Both the position numbers and the translations under genes were made by a program. Positions 17,214 to 25,390 of a DNA stretch of 34,430 nucleotides are shown here, piece by piece. Under the pieces are notes generated by a model. That model made no database searches. It saw nothing but the letters and a program-made list of their open reading frames with translations, and was not told the DNA's origin. Source of the DNA: an uncultured archaeon (GTDB taxonomy: Archaea; Halobacteriota; Methanosarcinia; Methanosarcinales; Methanoperedenaceae); contig CABMIH010000006.1 in assembly GCA_902386205.1 (NCBI GenBank), positions 32,001-66,430 of the forward strand. Direction: 5' to 3'. Each line of letters opens with the position of its first letter. Within the stretch, counting starts at the first letter, position 1.

Positions 17214-17699
17214 ATGCAATGCGAAATATGCGGTATTGATATAAAGGGAAGTCCCATCCGGGTGACCGTGGAAGGAACTGTTCTGGATGTGTGTGGAAAG
17301 TGCGCACGCTACGGGAAGCCTTCAGATAAATGGACCCCTGTATCCAGGAAAATGTCCCCGACTGAAAAACTGGTTATTTCCCGCAGGCCGAGAAGGGATA
17401 TTTTTGATAAGATGGAGGGTGAGATCAATCCGGATTACGCCCAAATGATAAGGAAAGCCAGGGAATCAAAGGGATTTACCATAGAAGAGCTTGCTTCAAA
17501 GATAATGGAAAAGTCCGCACTGCTAAAAAAGATCGAGCGTGAGGAACTTATACCCGAGGACGCAGTAAGGAAGAAGCTTGAAACCGAACTGGAAATAAAA
17601 CTCACAGAGAGGATATCCTCCCAGGACCAGCGCGGAGGCGGCTTTATAAGGGGAACCACACTTGGGGATGTGGCCATCATAAGGAAAAAAGCGAAATAA
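17214..17699 (+). CDS. Multiprotein bridging factor aMBF1 (zinc ribbon + HTH)
   Basis: An archaeal homolog of eukaryotic MBF1 with 161 residues. The N-terminal zinc ribbon has C3xxC6 (CEIC) and C27xxC30 (CGKC). A linker with basic residues (SRRPRRD) follows. The C-terminal Cro-like HTH (about 75-130) contains [23 protein letters not shown]. In archaea this protein is associated with the ribosome and translation rather than with classical activation. It ends in a basic tail (IIRKKAK). It is divergent from pan with a probable shared TATA and leaderless start; see the promoter entry. Confidence 0.93.
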   Translation: MQCEICGIDIKGSPIRVTVEGTVLDVCGKCARYGKPSDKWTPVSRKMSPTEKLVISRRPRRDIFDKMEGEINPDYAQMIRKARESKGFTIEELASKIMEKSALLKKIEREELIPEDAVRKKLETELEIKLTERISSQDQRGGGFIRGTTLGDVAIIRKKAK

Positions 17700-17716
17700 G
17701 GTTTGGTTAGGTAGAC

Positions 17717-17852
17717 TTTATAAATATGTAATGCATAGTATATAAAAGTTGGAGACTGAAACTAACCAGATACATTTCCAGCAGCTTATGATATTATTCT
17801 TAAATATACAGACATTCAAAAGCTCCCGCGCGCTTTGAGCATAACATATAAA
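17717..17852 (+). promoter_or_regulatory. Promoter region of the CBS cassette
   Basis: The gap 17700-17892 contains three TATA-like boxes: TTTATAAATA (about 17718-17727), TATATAAAAG (17739-17748) and CATATAAAC (about 17845-17853). The last would start transcription near 17875, leaving a short leader that carries GGGAGG at 17880-17885, 7 bases before the first CBS ATG. The earlier boxes would give a leader of about 120 bases. I see no gene in the gap. Confidence 0.45.
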
Positions 17853-17892
17853 CACATCAAAACACATAACTACATACAAGGGAGGAAAATGC

Positions 17893-18441
17893 ATGGAAGT
17901 CAGAATGCCGGTAAAAGAAATAATGACAAGAGAAGTAGCAACAGTTGACATTAAAAGCGATGTTCCACAACTTGCAAAAAAAATGATAGAGCGTAACGTC
18001 GGCAGCGTCATCATAACTGACAAAAATGAGCCTGTTGGCATTGTTACAGAACGGGATATCGTCAGGAAAATAATATCAAAGAACCTGAAACCGAATGACA
18101 TACCTATCAAAAAATTGATGACATCCCCGCTGATAACCATACCTGCAGGAGAAAACGTCACGGATGCAATGCAAAAAATGGTGAAAATGCAGATCCGGAG
18201 GTTACCCGTAGTAGAAAATGCGAAACTTGTTGGCATTGTGACGGATATTGATTTAATCGCGGTCTCTGCTGAGATGGGAAACATCTTTTCAGATCTCATC
18301 AAAATGCACAGGGAAAAGATCTTTGCCCTTGAGGCTCCGCTGAAGATCTCCCGGGGTATATGCGAAGAATGCGGTGATAATGTTGACGATCTCCTGCTCG
18401 TAAATGGAAAACTTCTTTGCGAGAGTTGCAGGGAAACATAA
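17893..18441 (+). CDS. Two-CBS-domain protein with C-terminal zinc knuckle
   Basis: A protein of 182 residues with two CBS motifs, at about 3-60 (VKEIMTREVATV through VGIVTERDIVRKI) and 70-125 (LMTSPLITIPAG through VGIVTDIDLIAV). A C-terminal CEEC...CESC finger (about 156-178) should bind zinc. CBS pairs bind adenine nucleotides or SAM and usually regulate a partner. The GGAGG ribosome site is strong. It is the first of five CBS genes in a row, so it likely heads the operon. A TTTATATA box after it (18456-18463) may add a promoter for the next gene. The CBS-zinc combination is common in Methanosarcinales; the target is unknown. Confidence 0.9.
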   Translation: MEVRMPVKEIMTREVATVDIKSDVPQLAKKMIERNVGSVIITDKNEPVGIVTERDIVRKIISKNLKPNDIPIKKLMTSPLITIPAGENVTDAMQKMVKMQIRRLPVVENAKLVGIVTDIDLIAVSAEMGNIFSDLIKMHREKIFALEAPLKISRGICEECGDNVDDLLLVNGKLLCESCRET

Positions 18442-18486
18442 GGCAGAAACTAACATTTATATACACGGCAAAAGGAGTATGTTGTT

Positions 18487-19269
18487 ATGAAAGTGGTCGA
18501 AATAATGACAAGCAATCCTGTTTTTCTTCATGGTGTTGATTTTATGACACATGCGCGCCAGGTGATGAGGGACCAGCATAAAAGGACCATACCTGTCGTG
18601 GATAGCAAGAACAGGGTAATCGGGGTATTAACTGAAAAAGATATTTTAAACATTTATTCCACAAAATCCAACGTAACAGTAGAGGGGTTTGCTTCCGAGT
18701 TCCCCCCGGTATATCGGGATATGGAAATAATGCACGCTGCAAAATTGATGCTGGATGCAGGCATGGGTCGCGTCCCGATATTAAATTCAGGGCAGGATAA
18801 GACACTGGCAGGCATTTTGAGCATGGTGGATATTTTCAGGAACCTGGATCCGGATAAGATCCCTCCAAAGAAAATCAAAGAAATCATGACGACAGATGTA
18901 AAAACATGTTCGCCGAAAGACAGCGTCGCCAAAGTCTGGATTAACATGAAATCCACAGGATTCTCAGGTTATCCCGTTGTAAAAGATGGCAAAATACTCG
19001 GGATGGTTACAAGGCGGAATATAATCAATGCCGGCTATGCGAGGATCGAACGAGAAGATGAACACGGGACAAAATCCACGATGTCCCCGCCGGTTGAAAA
19101 GATCATGAGCGCTCCCGCATATATCTTATCGCCTGAGGCCACTTTGAAGGAAGCTATCCAGGCATTCCTGAAACTGGACGTGGGCAGGCTTTCAGTGGTC
19201 GAGGATGGGAAGCTTGTGGGTATAATTGACAGGAATGACATAATTAAAGCTTGCATTAAAAATGCTTGA
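18487..19269 (+). CDS. Four-CBS-domain protein (second of five)
   Basis: A protein of 260 residues made almost entirely of four CBS motifs, at about 3-55 (VVEIMTSNPVFL), 60-118, 125-180 (IKEIMTTDVKTCSP) and 198-256 (VEKIMSAPAYILSP). Motif ends such as VIGVLTEKDIL and LVGIIDRNDII are typical of nucleotide-binding loops. No catalytic or DNA-binding domain is present, so it presumably acts as a ligand sensor through partners. GGAG lies 9-10 bases before the ATG. TTTATATA at 18456-18463 could give a start within a few bases of the ATG, so expression independent of the first gene is possible. Confidence 0.9.
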   Translation: MKVVEIMTSNPVFLHGVDFMTHARQVMRDQHKRTIPVVDSKNRVIGVLTEKDILNIYSTKSNVTVEGFASEFPPVYRDMEIMHAAKLMLDAGMGRVPILNSGQDKTLAGILSMVDIFRNLDPDKIPPKKIKEIMTTDVKTCSPKDSVAKVWINMKSTGFSGYPVVKDGKILGMVTRRNIINAGYARIEREDEHGTKSTMSPPVEKIMSAPAYILSPEATLKEAIQAFLKLDVGRLSVVEDGKLVGIIDRNDIIKACIKNA

Positions 19270-19281
19270 TATGGGTGCTTT

Positions 19282-20214
19282 ATGAAGAACCAAAAAGCCA
19301 AATCCGGGATAAAAGAAGTTCGGGATGCATATATAAGGAACGTAGGACCTCTTGATTTTAAAACCAGGATTTCCGAGCGGCATGGGGATATTATGACTAT
19401 CGCATCAAGCGATGTTGTGACTATTCCTCCTACAATGCCTATAATAGAGGCTGCCAGGACCATGTTGAATAACGGCTTCAGGAGACTGCCAATAGCAGAC
19501 GCAGGTACAAAACGCCTCATGGGGATAGTAACCTCACAGGATATAGTGGATTTCCTGGGCGGCGGATCAAGATATTTGATAGTAAAGAACAGGTTCAAAG
19601 GGAACCTTCTTGCAGCAGTGAATGGAAGCATTAGCGAGATCATGGAAGAGAACGTTGTATCCCTTTATGAGAAAGATTCACTGAAAGACGCCCTTGATAT
19701 CATGCTGAAACAGAATGTGGGTGGAATTCCCATTATCGATGAGAATGCCACTGTGAAAGCAGTGATCACTGAGAAAGATTTTGTCTTTCTCATAGCCAAT
19801 GTTATCACGGGCAAAAAGGTGGTTGAATACATGAGTAAAAATATTGTGACGGCTTCACCTGATATGACCGTGGGGATGGCCACAAAATCCATGATAAATA
19901 ACGGCTTCAGGAGACTTCCTGTCATCAGGGACAATGTCCTTATCGGTATAATTACGGCTTCGGATATCCTGCGTTTCCTTGGCAGCGGGGATATGTTCGA
20001 GCGTCTTGTTACTGGAAATGCCAGGGAAGTTTTCGATGTACCAATCCGCACCCTCATAAAAAGGGATGTCATTTTCACAGGATCGGATGTAGATATAGGA
20101 GAAGCCGCAGGCATTATGCTTGAGAAAAATGTAGGTTCGCTCCCCGTATTCGAGAATGGAGAAATCAAAGGGATCATAACAGAACGCGACTTTGTCCGAG
20201 CAATCGCGGAATAG
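19282..20214 (+). CDS. Four-CBS-domain protein with N-terminal extension (third of five)
   Basis: A protein of 310 residues. A basic N-terminal extension (MKNQKAKSGIKEVRDAY, about 35 residues) precedes four CBS motifs, at about 37-93, 112-170, 177-235 and 250-308. Motif ends include MGIVTSQDIVDFLG and GIITERDFVRAIAE. Copies one and three share NNGFRRLP and, in DNA, an identical 20-base stretch at 19468-19487 and 19897-19916. That suggests an internal duplication or gene conversion. GGGTG precedes the ATG. It starts 12 bases after the previous stop. Confidence 0.9.
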   Translation: MKNQKAKSGIKEVRDAYIRNVGPLDFKTRISERHGDIMTIASSDVVTIPPTMPIIEAARTMLNNGFRRLPIADAGTKRLMGIVTSQDIVDFLGGGSRYLIVKNRFKGNLLAAVNGSISEIMEENVVSLYEKDSLKDALDIMLKQNVGGIPIIDENATVKAVITEKDFVFLIANVITGKKVVEYMSKNIVTASPDMTVGMATKSMINNGFRRLPVIRDNVLIGIITASDILRFLGSGDMFERLVTGNAREVFDVPIRTLIKRDVIFTGSDVDIGEAAGIMLEKNVGSLPVFENGEIKGIITERDFVRAIAE

Positions 20215-20225
20215 AAGGCATGTTT

Positions 20226-21074
20226 ATGAAAGTTAAAGAAATAATGAGTTCACCTGTTTACGTTGTATCGCCGGAAGAGAATGTATCAAGGGCAAGGAAC
20301 CTGATGCTGCGCCATAAGATCGGGAAACTTGTGATCATAGAAGATAACAAGCCCATCGGCATAGTTACTAAAAAGGATATCAGCAGGAGGCTTGACCAGG
20401 CAGAGCCGCAATGGCGGCGGCGTCCGATAGACCATATCCCGATCAGGAAGGTAATGACCGAGAGCCTTATCACGATATACCCGGACGCAACCCCGAAACA
20501 ACTTGCTGTATTGATGGCTGAGAACAATATAAGCGGGCTGCCGGTTGTAAACAGCAGGAATGAAGTTATAGGAATCGTCACAAAGTGGGATCTTATAAGG
20601 TATTTTTCAGAACAAACCCTGGAGCTTAAAGTCCGGGATATGAAAATCATTCCTGCGATTACTGTACACAGGCATCACACTATCAGCCATATCCTTTACG
20701 AGCTTGATGCAAATTCAACCGACAGGGCGGTCGTACTTGAGGACAATGATAAACCTGTCGGTATCATCACGAGTTCAAATCTCACTTTTACTGAGATGAA
20801 AAGCAAGACCGGTGGCCTTCCACAGAAAGAGATAAAAATGACGCGAAAGGAAAGCGCTGGCGGGAGGAAGCAATACAGGTATGTAAAGGATATGCCCCTG
20901 GTCGCCGAAGATATAATGTCAAGCCCTCTTATTACTGTTAAGGGCGATGATCTTGCAACATCCGCTGCTGGAATAATGGTAACCGAGAGGATCAACGGAC
21001 TTCCGGTGATCGATAATGGCGTAATGGGGATTTTGACCGGGGATAACATAGTAAAATCAATATTGACACTTTAA
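20226..21074 (+). CDS. Four-CBS-domain protein (fourth of five)
   Basis: A protein of 282 residues from the ATG at 20226. An ATG at 20220 is in frame, but the GAAGG element sits too close to it. CBS motifs lie at about 2-55 (VKEIMSSPVYVVSP), 75-130 (IRKVMTESLITIYP), 137-190 (VRDMKIIPAITV) and 225-280 (AEDIMSSPLITVKG). A basic linker (KEIKMTRKESAGGRKQYRYVK, about 200-220) separates motifs three and four and is unlike the other family members. Motif three is the most degenerate. No enzymatic domain is seen. Confidence 0.89.
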   Translation: MKVKEIMSSPVYVVSPEENVSRARNLMLRHKIGKLVIIEDNKPIGIVTKKDISRRLDQAEPQWRRRPIDHIPIRKVMTESLITIYPDATPKQLAVLMAENNISGLPVVNSRNEVIGIVTKWDLIRYFSEQTLELKVRDMKIIPAITVHRHHTISHILYELDANSTDRAVVLEDNDKPVGIITSSNLTFTEMKSKTGGLPQKEIKMTRKESAGGRKQYRYVKDMPLVAEDIMSSPLITVKGDDLATSAAGIMVTERINGLPVIDNGVMGILTGDNIVKSILTL

Positions 21075-21083
21075 GGTGAGAAC

Positions 21084-21869
21084 ATGATCGTAAAAAACAT
21101 AATGACAGACCCGATTCTTGTGCATAAGGCAGATAAGATTTCGCACGCAATGGAACTGATGGACAAACATGATACACGCAGGCTTCTCGTTATCAATGGG
21201 GGCGATATCCTTGGTGTTATTACAATGAGGAGCATCGCCCGGAAACTCGGGACGTGGAAAACATCAAACCTGCCTGCCTCATCGCTGCATGTTGCAACCG
21301 CAACAACGGATCTATTCGCAAAGGTCCTTCCTGATACAGGCATCGAAGATGCGGTTACATTAATGGACAGGAAAGGCGGGATCCTTGTGGTTACAGATAA
21401 CAGCAAGATCCTTGGATGGGTAACGCCTAATGAAATCCTGAAAAATGCACACGCGATAAAAGGTTATGCAGCGGAGATCATGAAAGAACCGATATCTGTA
21501 AGCGTGAACGACCGGGTGTCGCACGCAAGGCGCTTAATGCTGGATAATGATATTGGGAGGCTTCCGGTGGTCGAAAACGGCGATCTTGTCGGTATCATAA
21601 CAGAAAGGGATGTTGCAAAAAGCCTGATGAATTTCAGGACCCTTGTACCTGACAACCAGCAAGATGAAAGGATCCGCAATCTCATTGCCGCCGATATCAT
21701 GACCCAAAATGTGAAGTCTGTCAGGACGAATACACCCATATCCGAGGTCATATCGTTGATCCTGAATGAAAATATAGGTGGGGTGCCGGTACTGAATCTC
21801 AGGGACGAGATGGTAGGAGTTATCAGCAGGAGAGCGATCATCAGACATCTGGCTTTGAACCCGTCTTGA
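21084..21869 (+). CDS. Four-CBS-domain protein (fifth of five)
   Basis: A protein of 261 residues with CBS motifs at about 1-52 (VKNIMTDPILVHK), 65-122 (degenerate, with a GILVVTDNSKILGWVTP end), 130-185 (AAEIMKEPISVSV through GIITERDVAKSL) and 203-258 (AADIMTQNVKSVR). GGTGAG lies 4 bases before the ATG. It ends directly before the RNA ligase. The last three bases overlap a possible TTG start of the ligase, but the ligase more likely begins at an ATG 38 bases further on. Confidence 0.9.
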   Translation: MIVKNIMTDPILVHKADKISHAMELMDKHDTRRLLVINGGDILGVITMRSIARKLGTWKTSNLPASSLHVATATTDLFAKVLPDTGIEDAVTLMDRKGGILVVTDNSKILGWVTPNEILKNAHAIKGYAAEIMKEPISVSVNDRVSHARRLMLDNDIGRLPVVENGDLVGIITERDVAKSLMNFRTLVPDNQQDERIRNLIAADIMTQNVKSVRTNTPISEVISLILNENIGGVPVLNLRDEMVGVISRRAIIRHLALNPS

Positions 21870-21907
21870 AAGGTTTGGTATTTATTGGTTCATCAAACGG
21901 AGAAAGG

Positions 21908-23074
21908 ATGAGACGTGATGTCTCAGAACTCATAAATAAACTTGATATAGACAAAGCTTCAGGGTTGCTTGAGATACCCGGATACAGGATCACAGGCGCA
22001 ATACAAAGGAAGACGTTGCAGTATGTTCACGGAATACCTGAATTTTTCAGGTTCGATAAACCAATATCCACGGTCGAGGGCGGTACTTCTGTTTTTATTG
22101 AACCGTTCGATATCATACGGGGTTTTCCCAAGATATCACGTACCCTGGTACTCTATCCAGCGCTGGAGCGGCATTTCACTTCCTGTAGGAGCGTTGTTGT
22201 TGAAGAGAAGATGAACGGCTACAATGTCAGGGTCGCCCTTGTCGGTGATGCGATCGTGGGGCTTACCCGCGGCGGTTTTGTGTGTCCTTATACCACCGAG
22301 AAAGCAACGGAGTTGATAGGGCGTGATTTTTTTTTAGACCATCCTGATCTTGTGCTTTGCGGCGAGATGGTCGGCCCGGACAATCCCTATATTCCCAAAT
22401 CCTTTTACGATATCGAATCCCTTGAGTTTTATTTATTTGATATAAGAGAGAAGATCACCGGAAAACCTTTGCCTGTTATGGAACGGCAAGCGCTCGCCGA
22501 TACGTACGGGCTCAGATCAGTGCGGCTTTTCGGGGAATACGATGTCGATGAAGCGCATCACCAGATAACAAGAATAATAAAGGAATTCGGCGACTCGTTG
22601 CATGAAGGGGTGGTCATCAAGGACCCGCAAATGCGATTGCCCCCGGTAAAGTACACAAGTACGCAGAGCAACTGTGCGGATCTCAGGTACGCTTTTGAAT
22701 TTTACAATGATCTTGGAAGGGACTTTTTCTTCCCGAGGGTATGCAGGGAAGCTTTCCAGTCCGTGGAATGGGATGAGGATGAAGAGGACAGGAGGAAAAG
22801 ATGCCTGAGGCTGGGGGAGAGCATCCTGCTGCCTATGATCAATACGATCAACCATAAAAAGCAGGGCGAGCGGATTTCCGAAACTGTGCAGATAAGGGTC
22901 AAGAACCTGAAAACCGCAAGGGAATTCGAAGAGCATTTAAGGCTCCTTGGTGTGGATGCTGTTTTTGAAGAACCTGAAATGATCGGTGATGAATACCTGG
23001 TGCGGATTAAAAAAATATACATGAGTACGAACGACAAAACAGAATCAACCCTCAGGGGAGAACTGTGGAGTTGA
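21908..23074 (+). CDS. ATP-dependent RNA ligase (Pab1020-type, Rnl3 family)
   Basis: A protein of 388 residues, matching the archaeal homodimeric RNA ligases typified by Pyrococcus Pab1020, which join 5'-phosphate and 3'-OH RNA ends and can circularise RNA. Nucleotidyltransferase motifs: motif I EEKMNGYNVR with K101 as the adenylated lysine, TRGGF, EFYLFDIRE (motif III), HEGVVIKDP (motif IV) and PVKYTS (motif V). A C-terminal helical domain (EDEEDRRKRC) follows. Start: the ATG at 21908 has GGAG 5 bases upstream; a TTG at 21866 lacks a ribosome site and would add 14 residues. It ends the CBS cassette and is probably cotranscribed with it. A functional link to the CBS proteins is only positional. 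The natural substrate is not settled. Confidence 0.92.
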   Translation: MRRDVSELINKLDIDKASGLLEIPGYRITGAIQRKTLQYVHGIPEFFRFDKPISTVEGGTSVFIEPFDIIRGFPKISRTLVLYPALERHFTSCRSVVVEEKMNGYNVRVALVGDAIVGLTRGGFVCPYTTEKATELIGRDFFLDHPDLVLCGEMVGPDNPYIPKSFYDIESLEFYLFDIREKITGKPLPVMERQALADTYGLRSVRLFGEYDVDEAHHQITRIIKEFGDSLHEGVVIKDPQMRLPPVKYTSTQSNCADLRYAFEFYNDLGRDFFFPRVCREAFQSVEWDEDEEDRRKRCLRLGESILLPMINTINHKKQGERISETVQIRVKNLKTAREFEEHLRLLGVDAVFEEPEMIGDEYLVRIKKIYMSTNDKTESTLRGELWS

Positions 23075-23145
23075 GAGCTTTTAAAATATTTTTTTGATAG
23101 TGACCTTTATTACTTATACAATACAAATTTGAACAGGGTGAAAAA

Positions 23146-23355
23146 ATGCCGTTCGTCAAAATAATCGATACAGTGGGATCATCAGCCGAGAGCTGGGAGC
23201 AGGCTGCCAAAAACGCGATAGAAGATGCATCCAGGCTTCCGATTTTCAAGCAGAAAGGAAAGATAACAAAAGCCACTATAAAGGACTTTGATATCAAAAT
23301 CGAGGATAATAAGATCGTTGCCTACCTTTGCAGGGTAGAGATGTTCCTTGAATAG
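23146..23355 (+). CDS. Dodecin-like protein
   Basis: A small protein of 69 residues with the dodecin pattern: a short strand (FVKIIDTVGSS), the helix ESWEQAAKNAIEDASRL, then two strands ending IVAYLCRVEMFLE. Dodecins form hollow dodecamers that store flavins in archaea. In Halobacterium dodecin a Trp after the helix stacks on the flavin. By my alignment that position is not Trp here (ITKATIKDFD), so flavin binding is doubtful. The protein may instead be a dodecin-fold scaffold. GGGTG precedes the ATG. It lies 8 bases ahead of the winged-helix gene. Confidence 0.85.
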   Translation: MPFVKIIDTVGSSAESWEQAAKNAIEDASRLPIFKQKGKITKATIKDFDIKIEDNKIVAYLCRVEMFLE

Positions 23356-23363
23356 GAAGTAGC

Positions 23364-23666
23364 ATGCCTGAAATAAGCGACGATGAGCTTGAAGCCATGC
23401 TTGAGCGCCGTCCTTCGGTGAGGGAGGCAAAAGTCGCTGACCATGAACTCATGGTCAAGGCGCTGGAACACCCGACAAGGCGAAAAATGATAAAGGCCAT
23501 CGGGGTTTTTGGCAAGAAAAAAATGGAACTTCAAAAAGAAGTCGGGATGAATGATGCAATATTCAATTTCCAGACGGATTTCCTGATAAAGGGGAATTAT
23601 ATTAAGATAGAAGAGGACACTTTCAGGCTGACTGACAGGGGGCTTGTGCTGTTATCGAACATATGA
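23364..23666 (+). CDS. Small winged-helix protein
   Basis: A 100-residue protein not recognised to family level. Residues about 30-98 read as an ArsR-like winged helix: ALEHPTRRKMIKAIGVFGKKKMELQKEVG for the first two helices, a recognition helix, then a wing with IKIEEDTFRLTDRGLVLLSNI. The N-terminus is acidic (ISDDELEAMLERRPS). It has no sensor or metal cysteines. The ATG is preceded by GGAAG. It lies 8 bases after the dodecin-like gene and probably forms a two-gene unit with it. It may be a DNA-binding regulator; the target is unknown. Confidence 0.8.
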   Translation: MPEISDDELEAMLERRPSVREAKVADHELMVKALEHPTRRKMIKAIGVFGKKKMELQKEVGMNDAIFNFQTDFLIKGNYIKIEEDTFRLTDRGLVLLSNI

Positions 23667-23686
23667 GTCATCAAATATAAAGTAAC

Positions 23687-24451
23687 TTACACGACCACTT
23701 CCCCAAAAGCAAAATTGGGCTTGACATCTCTTATTCTTATGGTAACAGTCTCACCCTGTTTCGCGCCTTTCACGAATACCACAAAATCGTTTACCCTGGC
23801 AATACCATCCCCGTCTGCCCCCGTATCTTCAATGACCACGGTATATTCTTCGTTCATTTTCACTATCTTCGGCAGCAATTGCCTGCCTATCACATATATC
23901 TCCGCGCTTTGCTTTCGCGATGCTTCGGGGGAGAAAGCCTGCGCCTTCACAAAAGACTGGCGCGCTTTGTTTATAAAACCAGGGAACATATCCCCCTGGA
24001 AGACTTTCACAGCAAATCTTCCCCTGGGTTTTAAGATCTTCCTTGCACACTCAAGGGCCGAGGTTGCAAGGTCGATGGAACGCGCGTGGTCGTAGCTCCA
24101 GTTCCCCGAAAGATTCGGGGCAGCGTCACATATCACAACGTCAGCGCCTTCTTTCTTGATCTTTTCCCTGATCTTTTCAATTGTGGTATCAAGCCGGATA
24201 TCCCCTTTTATGGTATCCACGCCTTCAATTTCCCCGATAGGAAGTATGTCCACGCCCACAACAGTGCCGCCTGAGAGTTCCAGCGCGACCTGGAGCCATC
24301 CGCCGGGAGCAGCGCCGAGGTCAACCACAGTATCTCCTTTCCTTATCAGGTTGAACTTTTCGTTGATCTGCTTGAGCTTAAAAGCTGCCCGCGAACGGTA
24401 ACCCTCCTTCTTGGCTTTCCTGTAAAAATAATCCCTGCGGTCTCGCGGCAT
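23687..24451 (-). CDS. rlmE: 23S rRNA 2'-O-methyltransferase RlmE/FtsJ with TRAM domain
   Basis: A 254-residue FtsJ-family methyltransferase that adds a 2'-O-methyl to a uridine of 23S rRNA. The SAM motif is VVDLGAAPGGW (42-52). The K-D-K-E tetrad is visible: K25 (RAAFKL), D109 (CDAAPN), K149 (FAVKVF) and E184 (AEIYVIG), with the spacing of E. coli RrmJ. An archaeal C-terminal extension (about 200-254: YTVVIEDTGADGDGIARVNDFVVFV) is a TRAM domain that binds RNA. It is the last gene of the co-directional minus-strand block. Its start lies 1 base after the upstream methyltransferase stop. Confidence 0.95.
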   Translation of the reverse strand: MPRDRRDYFYRKAKKEGYRSRAAFKLKQINEKFNLIRKGDTVVDLGAAPGGWLQVALELSGGTVVGVDILPIGEIEGVDTIKGDIRLDTTIEKIREKIKKEGADVVICDAAPNLSGNWSYDHARSIDLATSALECARKILKPRGRFAVKVFQGDMFPGFINKARQSFVKAQAFSPEASRKQSAEIYVIGRQLLPKIVKMNEEYTVVIEDTGADGDGIARVNDFVVFVKGAKQGETVTIRIRDVKPNFAFGEVVV

Positions 24452-24452
24452 T

Positions 24453-25382
24453 TTATTTGTTCCCTATGTATACCCACTGGTCATAGATCCCTTTGCTGTC
24501 GGTATTATCAATTATATTTCCTTTGACCCCGCACTTTTCAAGCGCCTTCCCCAGGATCTCTATCTCTTCTTTCTTATACACTGTCAAAAGTATCATCCCC
24601 CCCGGCTTCAGGATTTTAGCTGATTCTTCCATTATCCTTTCCCATAGTTCCCGGTTATAAGAGTATATCATACCAAGCATAAAACCAACAATCGTGTCAA
24701 ACGATTTTTCAGTAAAAAACTGGGAAAGCCTCGTGGCATCAAGAACTATCGTCCTCTTTAGGTCAAGAACGTTATGTTCAAGCCCCTGGCAGATCTGGCA
24801 TTTGTCATTATCCACAGCCAGTGGCGCATATCCCAGTTCATGGAGCGGCAGGGTTGACATGCCGTTGCCGCAGCATATTTCAAGAATATCTCCCCTGAGT
24901 TTGTATTTATTTACCAGATCCTTTAACCTGGCATTGCGGCTTTCGATATATACCATTTCGTATGGTTCTTTTGATATGCGGCAATTCTCGCATAACTGCC
25001 TGTCCAGAAGTGCATGGGAATAATATTCGATTACCGCGTCGTTAAGTTCCCTGGATGACGTTTGGCGAAACGTCTTGATGTTCAAATTCCCTGCGATTTT
25101 TAAAAACTTCCTGCAGTTTTCATTTTGGGCGGGTTTTGAAGATATCAGGCATGTAAAGATGGCCCAGAACGCCGGGGAATCCTCAGTTTCCTGATTATAT
25201 ACAGCCACTCCCGTTACGTCCCCGTTTTCATCCCTCAGGCCAATAATTTCTTCTTGAGCGCCCCTGGGGATTTTTTCCAGATAATGCAGGGATAATGCAT
25301 TATTTTTTAGAGAAGCATAGCTTTCCTCAACAAAATATACGTTCTCTTCTGCCGTAAGTCTAAAAATATCGTGGATGAGCAT
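24453..25382 (-). CDS. Class I SAM-dependent methyltransferase of unknown substrate
   Basis: A protein of 309 residues. The SAM fold is C-terminal, with motif I ILEICCGNG (166-174), the acidic APLAVDND, VLDATRLSQFF and the post-motif KILKPGGMILLTVYK. The N-terminal 155 residues are not recognised and contain a CENC pair (131-134) and a central tryptophan- and threonine-rich stretch. They may be a substrate domain. Coupling to rlmE (1 base apart) suggests, but does not show, an RNA or translation target. It lies 8 bases after the DUF2150 gene. Confidence 0.82.
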   Translation of the reverse strand: MLIHDIFRLTAEENVYFVEESYASLKNNALSLHYLEKIPRGAQEEIIGLRDENGDVTGVAVYNQETEDSPAFWAIFTCLISSKPAQNENCRKFLKIAGNLNIKTFRQTSSRELNDAVIEYYSHALLDRQLCENCRISKEPYEMVYIESRNARLKDLVNKYKLRGDILEICCGNGMSTLPLHELGYAPLAVDNDKCQICQGLEHNVLDLKRTIVLDATRLSQFFTEKSFDTIVGFMLGMIYSYNRELWERIMEESAKILKPGGMILLTVYKKEEIEILGKALEKCGVKGNIIDNTDSKGIYDQWVYIGNK

Positions 25383-25390
25383 TACTGTTC

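Noticed and set aside
17157-17219. 21-residue N-terminal extension of PAN
   Set aside because: It would cover the TATA box and even overlap the divergent aMBF1 start; PAN proteins start near the coiled coil.
17718-18302. 194-residue minus-strand frame over the first CBS gene
   Set aside because: It is a hydrophobic shadow of the CBS gene, which has GGAGG, a TATA box and clear domains.
17893-21869. CBS repeats read as a CRISPR or DNA tandem array
   Set aside because: The repetition is at protein level within five separate genes; DNA repeats are isolated and short. No CRISPR-like spaced repeats were seen anywhere in the window.
21866-21907. TTG start for the RNA ligase overlapping the last CBS gene
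   Set aside because: There is no ribosome site. The ATG at 21908 has GGAG 5 bases upstream and gives the usual length for the family.
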